From positions 1 through 36,805 of IMG/VR virus record IMGVR_UViG_3300033571_012350: a stretch of DNA of 36,805 nt; one strand, given 5' to 3'. Made by a program: the position numbers and the translations under genes. Below, piece by piece: positions 1 to 9,567 of this stretch; the stretch's first letter is position 1, and each line of letters starts with the position of its first letter. The DNA comes from a virus. The notes beneath the pieces are model-generated. The model worked only from the letters and a program-made list of their open reading frames with translations, did not search any database and was not told where the DNA came from.

Positions 1-86
1 AAACATTTAAACCAAAACCAAAATTTGAATTAATTAAAACAGAACCATTAAAAAGAAAACATATTACTCATAAATTAGTATATTAA
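1..86 (+). CDS. C-terminal end of a gene that begins before the window
   Basis: The frame beginning at base 3 is open from the window edge to a TAA at 84-86, giving 27 codons rich in Lys and Pro. The next gene starts 7 nt later, the same tight spacing seen through the operon that follows, so this is probably the preceding operon member. Nothing in the short tail identifies the product. Confidence 0.6.
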   Translation, partial: TFKPKPKFELIKTEPLKRKHITHKLVY

Positions 87-93
87 TATAGTT

Positions 94-1371
94 ATGAAAC
101 CATTATTATTTATAAGTTGTCCTATTGAGACAATGTCAGGATACGGTGCTAGATCAAGAGATATAGTTAAAGCACTTTTAAAATACGATAAATACGATAT
201 TAAAATTTTATCCCAACGTTGGGGTAATACATCATATAATGCTCTAGATTTAGATAATCCAGAGGATAAACAATTATATGATTTAATTTTTCGACAACCT
301 CAGTTACCACAACAGCCAGATGTTTGGATACAAGTAACAGTTCCAAATGAATTTCAACCAATTGGAAAATATAATATAGGTATTACAGCTGGTATAGAAA
401 CAACAGTATGTGATCCGAGTTGGATTGAAGGATTAAATAGAATGAATTTAAATTTAGTATCTTCAAACCATGCTAAAACAGTATTTGAACAATCTAAATT
501 TGAGAAACGTAATAATCAAACTAACCAAGTTGAAGGAATTATTGAGTTAAAATCACCTATAGAAGTATTATTTGAAGGAGTTGATTTAAATAAATATAAT
601 TTTGTTCCTGATGGTTTGTTAGAAGGAGATTTGGTAGAATCATTAGATGAAATTAAAGAAGATTTTAATTTTCTATTTGTAGGCCACTGGTTACAAGGAC
701 AAATTGGTGAGGATAGAAAAAATATAGGTTATATGATTAAGGCATTTTTAGAAACATTTAAAAATAAAACTAATAAACCTGGTCTAATATTAAAAACAAG
801 TCAAGTAACAAACTCTATTATGGATAGAGAAGAAATACTTAAAAAAATAGATGCTATTAAACAAACTGTAAAGGGTAATTTACCAAACATCTATTTACTA
901 CATGGTGATTTAGAAGATAAAGATATTAATGATTTATATAATCATCCTAAAGTAAAAGCTATGGTTAGTTTAACTAAAGGTGAAGGTTTTGGAAGACCAT
1001 TATTAGAATTTAGTTTATCTAAAAAACCTATTATAGCAAGTAATTGGAGTGGCCATATAGATTTCTTACATTCTGATTATAATATTTTAGTAAATGGATT
1101 ATTAACCAATGTTCACCAATCAGCACAATCACAAAATATGATTTTGGCTGAGTCACAATGGTTTACTCCTAATGATGCTGAAGTAGCTAAAGCATTTAAA
1201 ACTATATATAGTGATTATAGAAAATATAGTGATTTAGCTAAACGTCAAGCTCATTATTCTAAAAATAATTTCTCATTTGATAAAATGGCTGAGGTATTAG
1301 ATAATATTTTAGAATCAAAAATAGTAAAACAAGTAGAATTAAAACTACCTAAACTTAATAAAATAAAATAA
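94..1371 (+). CDS. GT4-like glycosyltransferase (GT-B fold)
   Basis: Predicted cytoplasmic retaining glycosyltransferase moving a sugar from a nucleotide-sugar donor. The N-terminus (PLLFISCPIETMSGYGARSR) resembles the first Rossmann strand and Gly loop of family 4 enzymes. Residues 290-309 hold the C-terminal donor-binding segment, with the EX7E pair at E297 and E305 inside EGFGRPLLE, followed by KKPIIASNWSGHIDFL. At 425 aa it is full length. It opens a sugar-enzyme operon, and its TAA overlaps the next start (TAATGG). The start is preceded by GTT, a weak form of the window's usual GGTTATG. Family is secure; donor and acceptor are unknown. Confidence 0.85.
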   Translation: MKPLLFISCPIETMSGYGARSRDIVKALLKYDKYDIKILSQRWGNTSYNALDLDNPEDKQLYDLIFRQPQLPQQPDVWIQVTVPNEFQPIGKYNIGITAGIETTVCDPSWIEGLNRMNLNLVSSNHAKTVFEQSKFEKRNNQTNQVEGIIELKSPIEVLFEGVDLNKYNFVPDGLLEGDLVESLDEIKEDFNFLFVGHWLQGQIGEDRKNIGYMIKAFLETFKNKTNKPGLILKTSQVTNSIMDREEILKKIDAIKQTVKGNLPNIYLLHGDLEDKDINDLYNHPKVKAMVSLTKGEGFGRPLLEFSLSKKPIIASNWSGHIDFLHSDYNILVNGLLTNVHQSAQSQNMILAESQWFTPNDAEVAKAFKTIYSDYRKYSDLAKRQAHYSKNNFSFDKMAEVLDNILESKIVKQVELKLPKLNKIK

Positions 1372-1805
1372 TGGAAGATAAATTAGTAATATGTAAAAGA
1401 TGTTCATCTGACGCTTGTTATGAATATAAACAACAAGGTATAAACATATGGAGCTGTATGGGATGTGGATTTACATCTAATGAATTAATGATTGATGGCG
1501 AACAATTAGTTACTGAAACTGAAGAAGTAATGCCTGAATTATATAAAGATATTAGATTTGTGGATGACAATAATCAAGTATGGTATCCAACTGTAATTAA
1601 TGTTGCTGATAAAGGTACTGTATTTGTAAATGGTACTACTAAGGAAAATTGGGGTTGGGCAGGTATCAAAGTAACTGAAACCACTGATGAAGAAAAAGAA
1701 AAACTTAAAGGAGCCAAATTCAAATCAGATCCTAAAACATTAAAAACATTTAATAAAGAAGCATTTGATGAAGCATGTGCTTACATAGGTTTATTTGATA
1801 TTTAA
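1371..1805 (+). CDS. Zinc-ribbon protein of unknown function
   Basis: 144 aa with an N-terminal zinc ribbon: CKRC at residues 8-11 and CMGC about 20 residues later, four Cys in the usual CxxC...CxxC arrangement. The rest is acidic, with a Trp-rich middle (KENWGWAGIKV) and no recognised domain. It overlaps the preceding gene by one base and is 5 nt from the next, so it is co-transcribed with the glycosyltransferases. It may bind nucleic acid or be a scaffold; I do not recognise a named family. Confidence 0.75.
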   Translation: MEDKLVICKRCSSDACYEYKQQGINIWSCMGCGFTSNELMIDGEQLVTETEEVMPELYKDIRFVDDNNQVWYPTVINVADKGTVFVNGTTKENWGWAGIKVTETTDEEKEKLKGAKFKSDPKTLKTFNKEAFDEACAYIGLFDI

Positions 1806-1810
1806 AAAAT

Positions 1811-2428
1811 ATGATAATCAGTTACGCTATACCTGTTTGTATTGAACATCTAGAAATAGATAAACTACTAACTCAGCTTACTAAGTTTAAAAGATCAGAA
1901 GATGAGATAGTAGTTCAATGTGATCAAGGTAACACTACTCAAGAAGTATATTCAGTTTTAAGAAAATATGAAGGACAAATAAAGGTTATTGAATTTCCAC
2001 TTAATGCTAATTTTTCTTCATTTAAAAATAATTTAAAACAACATTGTAATGGAGATTGGATTTATCAGATTGATGCTGATGAGTTATTGGATGAAGAATT
2101 TATTCAATCTATACATTTACTATTACAAGAAAATCCAACAGTTGATTTATTTTTAGTCCCTAGAATTAATACAGTAGATGGTTTAACTCAAAATCACATA
2201 ACTAAATGGAGATGGAGTATAAATGAAAAAGGATGGATCAATTTTCCAGATTATCAAACTCGTATATTACAAAACTCTCCTAAAATAAATTGGGCTAGTA
2301 AAGTTCATGAGGTTATAACTGGGCATAAAAATTATACATTACTACCAACAGATGAAATTTATTGTATAAAACATCATAAATCAATAGAAAAACAAGAACA
2401 TCAAAATAATTATTATGATACCATATAA
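1811..2428 (+). CDS. Small GT2 (GT-A fold) glycosyltransferase
   Basis: 205 aa, close to a minimal GT-A catalytic domain. Residues 84-91 (YQIDADEL) contain the DxD metal/nucleotide-sugar motif (D88, D90), and a KVHE segment near residue 165 resembles the C-terminal acceptor/catalytic region of LPS-type family 2 enzymes such as the WaaE/KdtX group. There is no membrane segment, so it probably acts on the cytoplasmic face. Its end overlaps the next gene by 14 nt. Acceptor unknown. Confidence 0.8.
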   Translation: MIISYAIPVCIEHLEIDKLLTQLTKFKRSEDEIVVQCDQGNTTQEVYSVLRKYEGQIKVIEFPLNANFSSFKNNLKQHCNGDWIYQIDADELLDEEFIQSIHLLLQENPTVDLFLVPRINTVDGLTQNHITKWRWSINEKGWINFPDYQTRILQNSPKINWASKVHEVITGHKNYTLLPTDEIYCIKHHKSIEKQEHQNNYYDTI

Positions 2429-3314
2429 TAAAATGTTTATAGCAGGTGCTAACGGAATGTTAGGTACCACATTACAGAGTATGTTTGATACTGAAGATTA
2501 TTTACTCACAGATAAGGATTTATCAAATTCAAACAATATTGTTTATTGTGATATAAGAGATTTAGAACATACATCTAAACTAGTAAATGAATTCAAACCA
2601 GATATAATTTTAAATTTTGCTGCTATAGTAGATTTAGAGTATGCTGAACAAGAAAAAGATGATTGTTATTTAACAAATACAATTGCTGCAATTCACTTAT
2701 TTAATTTAGCTAAAGATTTAAATGTACCTTATGTATTCATTAGCACAGCAGGTATATTTGGTAATGATAAAGAATTCTATACTGAAGATGATAAACCATA
2801 TCCATTAAGTGCTTATGGTAAGAGTAAATATTATGTAGAACAATTATTACAAAATCAAGATTACGAAAAATATTGGATATTCAGAGCAGGTTGGATGATG
2901 GGTGGTGGACCAGATAAAGATAAGAAATTTGTTAATAAAATAATGAAACAAATTGAAGCGGGTGCTAAAGAATTATATGTTGTAGATGATAAATTAGGAG
3001 TACCTACTTATACTAAAGATTTTGCTTACTCAATAATAAGACATATAGATGAAAATTTACCATATGGTTTATATAATATGGTAAGTCAAGGTGAGGCTAG
3101 TAGATATGAAACAGCAGTAGCAATTAAAGAACATCTTAATCTAGATGTTGTAATCCATAAAGTAGAAAGTGATCATTTTAAACAAGAATATTTCGCTCCA
3201 AGACCATATTCAGAAAAATTAATTAATGCTAATTTAAATAAGTTAGATAAAAATTATATGAGAACTTGGAAAATTTGTTTACATGAATACTTAGATGAAT
3301 ACTTTAAAAAATAA
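2415..3314 (+). CDS. dTDP-4-dehydrorhamnose reductase-like SDR protein (RmlD family)
   Basis: NAD(P)-dependent extended short-chain dehydrogenase. The dinucleotide loop GANGMLG is at residues 11-17, NFAAIVDLEYAE matches the RmlD region after the fourth strand, and the catalytic YxxxK is Y134-K138 (YGKSK). RmlD makes dTDP-L-rhamnose from the 4-keto intermediate. No RmlA, B or C homologue is visible here, so the substrate would come from the host or another part of the genome. A second Met at residue 7 (MFIAGANG) is an alternative start with less overlap. At 299 aa the length is normal for the family. Confidence 0.8.
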   Translation: MIPYNKMFIAGANGMLGTTLQSMFDTEDYLLTDKDLSNSNNIVYCDIRDLEHTSKLVNEFKPDIILNFAAIVDLEYAEQEKDDCYLTNTIAAIHLFNLAKDLNVPYVFISTAGIFGNDKEFYTEDDKPYPLSAYGKSKYYVEQLLQNQDYEKYWIFRAGWMMGGGPDKDKKFVNKIMKQIEAGAKELYVVDDKLGVPTYTKDFAYSIIRHIDENLPYGLYNMVSQGEASRYETAVAIKEHLNLDVVIHKVESDHFKQEYFAPRPYSEKLINANLNKLDKNYMRTWKICLHEYLDEYFKK

Positions 3315-4413
3315 ATACGATTACTTAATAGTTGGAGCAGGACTATATGGTTTAGTAAATGCTCGTTTATTAACTGATGCTGGTAAAACTTGTTTAATTA
3401 TAGATAAACGAGATCATATTGGTGGCAATTGTTATACAGAAGATGTAGATAGTATTAAAGTACATAAATATGGTCCTCATATTTTTAATACTGATAAAAA
3501 ACATATTTGGGAATTTATACAAAAATATACTACAGTAAATCATTTTTCATGTAGACCCAAATTAAGATATAAGGATACAATATATTCATTTCCTATTAAT
3601 CTATTAACACTACATCAAGTTTATGGTGTGCTCACTCCAGATGAGGCTAAAGCTAAAATTGAAGAAGTAACTAAACCTTATAAAGAATTATATCCTGATC
3701 CTAAAAACGCTTATGAATGGGGACTACAATTAGTAGGTCCTGAATTATATTCTATATTTTATGAGGGTTATTTAAAAAAACAATGGAATAAAGATCCTAA
3801 AGACATCCCAGCTAATATTTTAAAACGTCAAACCTTTAGATTAACATTTGAAGATAGTTATTATTATAATCCATATCAAGGCATTCCAAATTATACTTTA
3901 CTATTTGAAAATTTAAGCAAAAATATAGAAGTAAAATTAAATATAGACTATCTAGAAAATAAAGAATATTTTAATTCATTAGCTGATAAAATAATTTATA
4001 CTGGTCCTATAGATAGATATTTTAATTATCAATTTGGTCCTTTAGAATATCGTTCATTAATCTTTGAACATGAACGTTTAAATATACCTGATTATCAAGG
4101 TACATTTATGATGAGTTACCCTGAAGAAAAATATTCATTTACTAGAATTATAGAACATAAACACTTTGAATTTGGTACTCAACCATTTACTGTTATTACT
4201 AAAGAATATCCTGATGACTGGAGTATAGGTAAAGAATCATATTACCCAGTTAATGATGATAAAAATCAAGTAATATATAGTAAGTATTTTGATTTAATTA
4301 AAAATGAATCTAATGTTTATTTTGGAGGACGAATGGGAAGTTATAAATACTTAAATATGGATCAAACAATAGATTTGGCAATCGAGTTAAATAATAGTAT
4401 ATTATCAGTATGA
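3295..4413 (+). CDS. glf: UDP-galactopyranose mutase
   Basis: Flavoenzyme interconverting UDP-galactopyranose and UDP-galactofuranose, the donor for galactofuranose in surface glycans. The N-terminal FAD-binding motif GAGLYG is at residues 14-19, followed by DKRDHIGGNCYTED and YGPHIFNT, all strongly characteristic of Glf. The C-terminus has the expected YFGGRMGSYKYLNMD segment. At 372 aa it is full length. It overlaps the preceding gene by 20 nt and the next by 4 nt. This is the most secure functional call in the operon. Confidence 0.95.
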   Translation: MNTLKNKYDYLIVGAGLYGLVNARLLTDAGKTCLIIDKRDHIGGNCYTEDVDSIKVHKYGPHIFNTDKKHIWEFIQKYTTVNHFSCRPKLRYKDTIYSFPINLLTLHQVYGVLTPDEAKAKIEEVTKPYKELYPDPKNAYEWGLQLVGPELYSIFYEGYLKKQWNKDPKDIPANILKRQTFRLTFEDSYYYNPYQGIPNYTLLFENLSKNIEVKLNIDYLENKEYFNSLADKIIYTGPIDRYFNYQFGPLEYRSLIFEHERLNIPDYQGTFMMSYPEEKYSFTRIIEHKHFEFGTQPFTVITKEYPDDWSIGKESYYPVNDDKNQVIYSKYFDLIKNESNVYFGGRMGSYKYLNMDQTIDLAIELNNSILSV

Positions 4414-5042
4414 GAAAAATATTTTTAGACTGTGGAGCAAATAGAGGGCAATCAATAGTTGGAGCTAAAAAACAATTTGGTTCTGATATTGAAATATATT
4501 CCTTTGAAGCTGTACCTATATTATATGATAAATTAATTGATAAATGGAGTAATGATTCTAAAGTTCATTTATATAATAATGCTGTATGGGATAAAGAAGA
4601 TATAGTTAAAATATATATTTCAACTGAATGGAGTGATGCTTCAACTTTATATTTAGAAAAATCAGATAGAAAAATCGATCAAAATTTATATAATGAAGTC
4701 AAATCAATAGATTTATCAGAATTTATAAAAAATAACTTTAACTCAGATGATTATATTATATTAAAATTAGATATTGAAGGAGCTGAGTATGATGTATTAT
4801 ATCACTTAACCCAAACTAATATTTTAAGTTATATTAATGAATTATGGGGTGAGTGGCATTTAGATAAATTTCCTAGAGAATATATTATAAAATATTTAGG
4901 TTATAAACAAGATGCTATATTTGAAAAATTAGAAGAATTAAAATTATCTTTTAAAGAATGGCATCCTCAAATCAACGATAATGATAAATTATTATTAACT
5001 TTAGATGATAGTAATAAAATGCCCTTAAATGAAATAAAATGA
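4410..5042 (+). CDS. FkbM-family SAM-dependent methyltransferase
   Basis: O-methyltransferase of the FkbM type, a family that commonly methylates sugar hydroxyls. The SAM-binding motif I is DCGANRGQS at residues 7-15, YSFEAVP follows at the end of the second strand, and LKLDIEGAEYDVL is the characteristic FkbM motif near residue 118. At 210 aa it is a minimal domain. ATGA overlaps at both ends tie it to Glf and the next glycosyltransferase-like gene, suggesting it caps or decorates the same glycan. Confidence 0.88.
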   Translation: MRKIFLDCGANRGQSIVGAKKQFGSDIEIYSFEAVPILYDKLIDKWSNDSKVHLYNNAVWDKEDIVKIYISTEWSDASTLYLEKSDRKIDQNLYNEVKSIDLSEFIKNNFNSDDYIILKLDIEGAEYDVLYHLTQTNILSYINELWGEWHLDKFPREYIIKYLGYKQDAIFEKLEELKLSFKEWHPQINDNDKLLLTLDDSNKMPLNEIK

Positions 5043-5989
5043 AAAAAATTATTTTTTTATCCCAAATGGATTTCACTAGCAAAGTACCTAGAACTCATAA
5101 TAATATGAGAGTAGAATTTGCTCAAATGTGTGCTTTACAAGCTGATCATTATTCATTATTTAATATTAATAATGTAAAAGCAAAATATGATATAGCAATT
5201 TTATTAATACCTAAAACTCCTGTTGATAGAGATAAATTATATGAAATAGATGTAGTAACTGAAGCAAGAAAAATAGCTGATAAAGTGTTATTTATGCAAG
5301 AAGGTCCAAGTTGGATTTATCAAGACTTACCAGTACATCAGCAAATATGGCATTATAATTTATTGACTAATGTAGATGGTATATTAACTGAAAATGAAAC
5401 TGATATACCTTATTTTAAAGGTATTAATCCTAAAATACCAATTCAAGATATACCTTCATTAATGGTTGAGGATAGTGTTTTAAATGCTAGATTAATTGAA
5501 AAACAAGATAAAGTTATAGTTGGAGGTAATTTTACTAGATGGTATGGTGGCTTTGATAGTTATGTTGTTGCTACTGAATTTGATTTACCTATATATTGTC
5601 CTAGTATGGGTCGTAAACAACCAAATGAAGAACAATTAGTGACTCATTTACCTTATTTACAATGGAATGAATGGATTTATGCTTTAGCAGAGTTTAAATA
5701 TGCTATACACTTAATGCCTACAATAGCAGCTGGTACATTTGCTATGAACTGTGGTTTTTTAGGTATACCATGTATTGGGTATAATGAAGCTGATACTCAA
5801 AGAAAAATACATCCTAAATTAAGTGTTGGTTTAGGTGATTTAGAATCAGCTAGAAAATTAGCTATTGAATTAAAAAATAATGAATCGTTCTATAAAGAAT
5901 GTTCTATTGATGCTAGAGGTAATTATAGAAATTTAATTAGTGAAAATCAATTCTTAATCAAAATGGAAAATTATTTTAATTCACTATGA
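5039..5989 (+). CDS. Putative GT-B-like glycosyltransferase
   Basis: 316 aa without a clean family signature. The N-terminal part begins with a hydrophobic strand (KKIIFLSQMDF). The middle has VIVGGNFTRWYGG, like the start of a second Rossmann domain. The C-terminal part (AAGTFAMNCGFLGIPCIGYNEADTQRK) resembles the donor-binding region of GT-B enzymes, where the protein or sugar phosphate is clamped. Context (ATGA overlaps inside a sugar operon) supports the role. It lacks an obvious EX7E pair, so the family remains open. Confidence 0.6.
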   Translation: MKKIIFLSQMDFTSKVPRTHNNMRVEFAQMCALQADHYSLFNINNVKAKYDIAILLIPKTPVDRDKLYEIDVVTEARKIADKVLFMQEGPSWIYQDLPVHQQIWHYNLLTNVDGILTENETDIPYFKGINPKIPIQDIPSLMVEDSVLNARLIEKQDKVIVGGNFTRWYGGFDSYVVATEFDLPIYCPSMGRKQPNEEQLVTHLPYLQWNEWIYALAEFKYAIHLMPTIAAGTFAMNCGFLGIPCIGYNEADTQRKIHPKLSVGLGDLESARKLAIELKNNESFYKECSIDARGNYRNLISENQFLIKMENYFNSL

Positions 5990-6663
5990 ATAAATTAGAT
6001 ATAATAATTGCTATTGATGATACTCACCCAGAACAAAATTGGGGATGTGAAGGTGATCAATCAGTAGAATATTTAAAAGAACTAAATAAAGAATTTGGAT
6101 GTAAATTTGTTTTATTTACACCTTCAAATTATCATGATAAATTTCCTTTATCACAACATAAAGATTGGATACAATATTGGTTACAATATGATTGGATTGA
6201 ATTAGCAGGACATGGTCATTATCATAAACGTACAGTTGTAGATCCAGGTTGTAGGGAATGTGAATTTATAGAATTAGATTATAATCAAGCTAAAGATAGA
6301 TTACAAGATAGTTTAAATGAATGGACTCAAGCAGGTCATATACCTACAGGATGGAGAATGCCAGGTTGGTTAGCAACACAAGGTAGTTTTGATGCAGTTA
6401 GTGAAGTATTTAAATACACAGCTATTCATACTCACCTTAATAATAATATAAAAGTAAATAATAAAATATTTCAGGGTGAAAGTTCAATTCATAATGATGA
6501 ATCTGTAACTATAATTAATAACACTATTTATTTTCAATCTCATATATGGGGAGAACACAATAAAAATAATTGGACTGAAGAAAATTATTTAAATTTTAAA
6601 AATATACTTTTATATTTAAAAGATAATTTTGAATTAGAATATAAATTATTTAATGAGTTATGA
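5986..6663 (+). CDS. Polysaccharide deacetylase-like protein (NodB/CE4 homology)
   Basis: Likely metal-dependent deacetylase acting on an N-acetylated or O-acetylated sugar. NodB-type motifs are visible in order: motif 1 with the Asp pair D11-D12 (IDDTHP), motif 2 HGHYH with H76 and H80 spaced as HxxxH, and motif 3 GWRMPGW at residues 122-128. No signal peptide is present, so it would act inside the cell, for example on a lipid-linked sugar. At 225 aa it is close to a bare catalytic domain. It sits between two glycosyltransferase-like genes with 4-nt overlaps. Confidence 0.8.
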   Translation: MNKLDIIIAIDDTHPEQNWGCEGDQSVEYLKELNKEFGCKFVLFTPSNYHDKFPLSQHKDWIQYWLQYDWIELAGHGHYHKRTVVDPGCRECEFIELDYNQAKDRLQDSLNEWTQAGHIPTGWRMPGWLATQGSFDAVSEVFKYTAIHTHLNNNIKVNNKIFQGESSIHNDESVTIINNTIYFQSHIWGEHNKNNWTEENYLNFKNILLYLKDNFELEYKLFNEL

Positions 6664-7547
6664 GAAATGTAGTTTTTGTAGGACATAGTACATCTGGGGC
6701 TTGTAAGATGAGAGGCTTACAAACAGTACAAGCATTAGAAAAATATAATGATATAAAAATACCTTATGTGTTACGTGATACATTTTTAAAAACAATTAAT
6801 GATATTAAAAATTATATAATAGTTTTTGTAGGTGAGCCTTTACATATAGTAAATCATCAAATGTTAGAAACATTAAGTAAAAATAATAATGTTTTAATAT
6901 ACGATGTGATAGATAATTTTTGCTTTAATCATACTAATATATTTTATAATAGTGATTTAATTGATTATTATAGCTATTTAGATGTTATCATACATACTAA
7001 TTCATATTCTAAAATTAAAGCAGAAGAATATTTAATTAATGTTAAACATATTGTTATTCCTCACCAATGGGATATAGATAATGAAGATTTACTAACACCA
7101 AATATTACTAATACTAAAATAGCTTCTTATATAGGAGGATTAAATGGATTCCAATTAGATAAAAATAAATTAATTGGATATGTAGATGTATTTGATAATA
7201 CAGTAAATGGTAATGATCAACATACTAAATACAATATTCATAGTAGTTTTAGAGAAAACAATACATTAGATTATTTTTATAAACCATGTACTAAATTAGC
7301 TGTAGCATCTTGTTTTGAATCAATATTATTAACCAGTAGAGAAGAATCAGTAGTAGATATAGTAGGTGAGTCTTATGAATTTTATATCAATAATGAAGAT
7401 GAATTCAGAAATAAAATGGATTGGATTAGAGGAATGAATATGAATCAAATTAACTACTATAGAGATAATATGAAAAATATTAAAGAATATTTAAGTCCAA
7501 AACAAACAGCTAAACGTTATAATGATTTAATTCAACAATATATATGA
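6660..7547 (+). CDS. Putative GT-B glycosyltransferase
   Basis: 295 aa. The N-terminal stretch RNVVFVGHSTSGACKMRG and the following VFVGEPLHIVN resemble the first domain of family 4-like glycosyltransferases. The middle has IVIPHQWDIDN, similar to the linker where the second domain begins. The C-terminal KPCTKLAVASCFESILLTSREESVVD resembles the donor-binding segment that checks for an exposed or unknown lipid/sugar acceptor. Assignment rests mainly on fold resemblance and operon context. Confidence 0.6.
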   Translation: MRNVVFVGHSTSGACKMRGLQTVQALEKYNDIKIPYVLRDTFLKTINDIKNYIIVFVGEPLHIVNHQMLETLSKNNNVLIYDVIDNFCFNHTNIFYNSDLIDYYSYLDVIIHTNSYSKIKAEEYLINVKHIVIPHQWDIDNEDLLTPNITNTKIASYIGGLNGFQLDKNKLIGYVDVFDNTVNGNDQHTKYNIHSSFRENNTLDYFYKPCTKLAVASCFESILLTSREESVVDIVGESYEFYINNEDEFRNKMDWIRGMNMNQINYYRDNMKNIKEYLSPKQTAKRYNDLIQQYI

Positions 7548-8389
7548 AAATATTAGTTACAGGTGGAGCGGGTTTTATAGGAACTAATTTAATTAAAAAA
7601 TTATTAAGTAAAGGTTATGATGTAGTGTCATTAGATAATTACAACACTGGTTTAAAATCAAACCATCAGGATGGAGCAGAGTATATTAATTTTGATATTA
7701 GAAATATAGATGATTATTCATACTGGAAACCAGATGTAATATATCATTTAGCAGCTATAGCTAGAATACAACCATCATTTGAAGATCCATATAGTTACTT
7801 TACAACTAACGCTAATGCTACTTTTAAATTAGCTAAATATTGTTCAGAGAATAATATACCATTAATATACGCGGGTAGTTCATCTCACCATTCAGGCAAA
7901 TTTAAAAATCCGTATACATTTAGTAAAGATATAGGTGAGGAAATAATTTATCTATATCAAACACATTTTAACCTTAATGCTTCAATAGCTAGATTTTATA
8001 ATGTTTATGGTCCATACCATTTAAAAGAAGGCGGTTATACTACTTTAATCGGTGCTTGGGAAAAATGTATTGAAAAAAATAAACCATTAACAATATATGG
8101 TGATGGTACAAAACGTAGAGATTTTACTCATGTTGATGATATTGTAGATGCTTTAACTTTAATTTTGGAGAAGCAGAAATGGGGACATATATTCGAACTA
8201 GGTAGAGGATGGAATTATTCTATTAAAGACATAGCTGATATGTTTGGTAAAGAAATTATATATAAAGATGACAAACCAGGAGAAGCACTTATCACATTAT
8301 GTGATGATACATCAGCTAAAGAATTATTAGGATGGGATCCAAAATTAAATATAGAAGATTATATTAAAAATTATTTATGCAAAAAATAA
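7544..8389 (+). CDS. NAD-dependent epimerase/dehydratase, GalE-like
   Basis: Extended SDR enzyme acting on a nucleotide sugar. GGAGFIG at residues 7-13 binds NAD, YHLAAIARIQPSFEDP follows the fourth strand as in UDP-glucose 4-epimerases, and the catalytic YxxxK is Y124-K128 (YTFSK). Later signatures RFYNVYGP and RRDFTHVDDIVDA are typical of the family. At 281 aa it is about 40-50 residues shorter than usual GalE. It could supply UDP-galactose to the Glf encoded upstream, which would make a coherent UDP-galactofuranose route; a dehydratase role cannot be excluded. Confidence 0.85.
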   Translation: MKILVTGGAGFIGTNLIKKLLSKGYDVVSLDNYNTGLKSNHQDGAEYINFDIRNIDDYSYWKPDVIYHLAAIARIQPSFEDPYSYFTTNANATFKLAKYCSENNIPLIYAGSSSHHSGKFKNPYTFSKDIGEEIIYLYQTHFNLNASIARFYNVYGPYHLKEGGYTTLIGAWEKCIEKNKPLTIYGDGTKRRDFTHVDDIVDALTLILEKQKWGHIFELGRGWNYSIKDIADMFGKEIIYKDDKPGEALITLCDDTSAKELLGWDPKLNIEDYIKNYLCKK

Positions 8390-9561
8390 CATTTGTATTA
8401 CCAAGTAGAAACAATTTAGAATTTTTACAATTAGCTTATAAATCAATTCGTAATTTAAAAACTAAACATGAAATATTAGTTTTAGATGACGCGAGTGTAG
8501 ACGGCACACAAGATTGGATTAAACAACTAGATGACAACGATTTAATAACATATCACAATCCAGGCCCAGAACGTATTGGTATAGTAGGAATGTTTGATAA
8601 AGGGATTGAAATGGCTCGAACAGATATTATATTTGCTTTTCATGCTGATATGGTTGCTTCACCTAATTTAGATAGTAATATTTTAAAACATCTAAAACCA
8701 GGTATAGTAGTAAGTGCTACTAGGGTTGAACCACCATTACATCCTTCAGGACCAGAAAAAATAACTATGGACTTTGGGATTGAAGCTGATGAGTTTAAAG
8801 ATAATTGGTATGAATGGTCTTCACAAAATGAAGTATTAAATAAAGATAAAGTAACTGAAGGTATATTTGCACCATGGTGTATGTATAAAGATGATTTTTT
8901 AGCTATTGGAGGACATGATGAATTATTTGCTCCACAGTCTAAAGAGGATAGTGATTTATTTAATCGTTTTATATTAAAAGGATATAAAGTAATTCAATCA
9001 TGGGATGCTTTAGTGTATCATTTTACTAGCCGAGGTAGTAGATTTAATAAACATGCTGGAGGTAGTGCTGGTAAGAATAGTGAGGAGTGGTTACATACAA
9101 CAAGTAAAAATGCTAGAAATTTTATTCGTAAGTGGGGACATTTTGTAAAACATGATTCATTTATGAAACCAATTATACCTCCCAAATATAATATTGCATT
9201 TGTAGTTAGTACTTGTAATTTAAATATGTTAGCAACTCTAGAACCATGGTGTGATACAATATACCTTGATGATGAAATGGGAGTATTAGAAGCAGCTTAT
9301 TATGAAAATGAACAACCTCATACTAAAGTTGATTTAAAATCTAAAATTAAAGTAACAAAATATAATACCCCTAAAGAAGATATTATAGTAGAATTTGACG
9401 CTCAATACTTAAACCAAGATGCATTTAATATATTAACTCAACTACCAGAAATCATAGCTGAATCAGGTGAAATAGGAGAATTTGAATTAGATATATTCAA
9501 AATTAAAATTAATGCTATGAATACTTATGAACAGAATCTAGTTCATATTTATAGTAAATAA
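8377..9561 (+). CDS. GT2 glycosyltransferase with an extra C-terminal domain
   Basis: 394 aa. Residues 1-230 form a GT-A domain: TFVLPSRNN at the N-terminus, LVLDDASVDGTQDW near residue 37, FHADM with the metal-site Asp at D91, and a GGHDELFAPQSKEDSDL acceptor-side segment. Residues from about 268 (KYNIAFVVSTCNLNM) begin a second, unassigned domain of about 125 residues. The start overlaps the epimerase by 13 nt. The extension is unusual for a plain family 2 enzyme and could bind the acceptor. Confidence 0.8.
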   Translation: MQKITFVLPSRNNLEFLQLAYKSIRNLKTKHEILVLDDASVDGTQDWIKQLDDNDLITYHNPGPERIGIVGMFDKGIEMARTDIIFAFHADMVASPNLDSNILKHLKPGIVVSATRVEPPLHPSGPEKITMDFGIEADEFKDNWYEWSSQNEVLNKDKVTEGIFAPWCMYKDDFLAIGGHDELFAPQSKEDSDLFNRFILKGYKVIQSWDALVYHFTSRGSRFNKHAGGSAGKNSEEWLHTTSKNARNFIRKWGHFVKHDSFMKPIIPPKYNIAFVVSTCNLNMLATLEPWCDTIYLDDEMGVLEAAYYENEQPHTKVDLKSKIKVTKYNTPKEDIIVEFDAQYLNQDAFNILTQLPEIIAESGEIGEFELDIFKIKINAMNTYEQNLVHIYSK

Positions 9562-9567
9562 TATATT

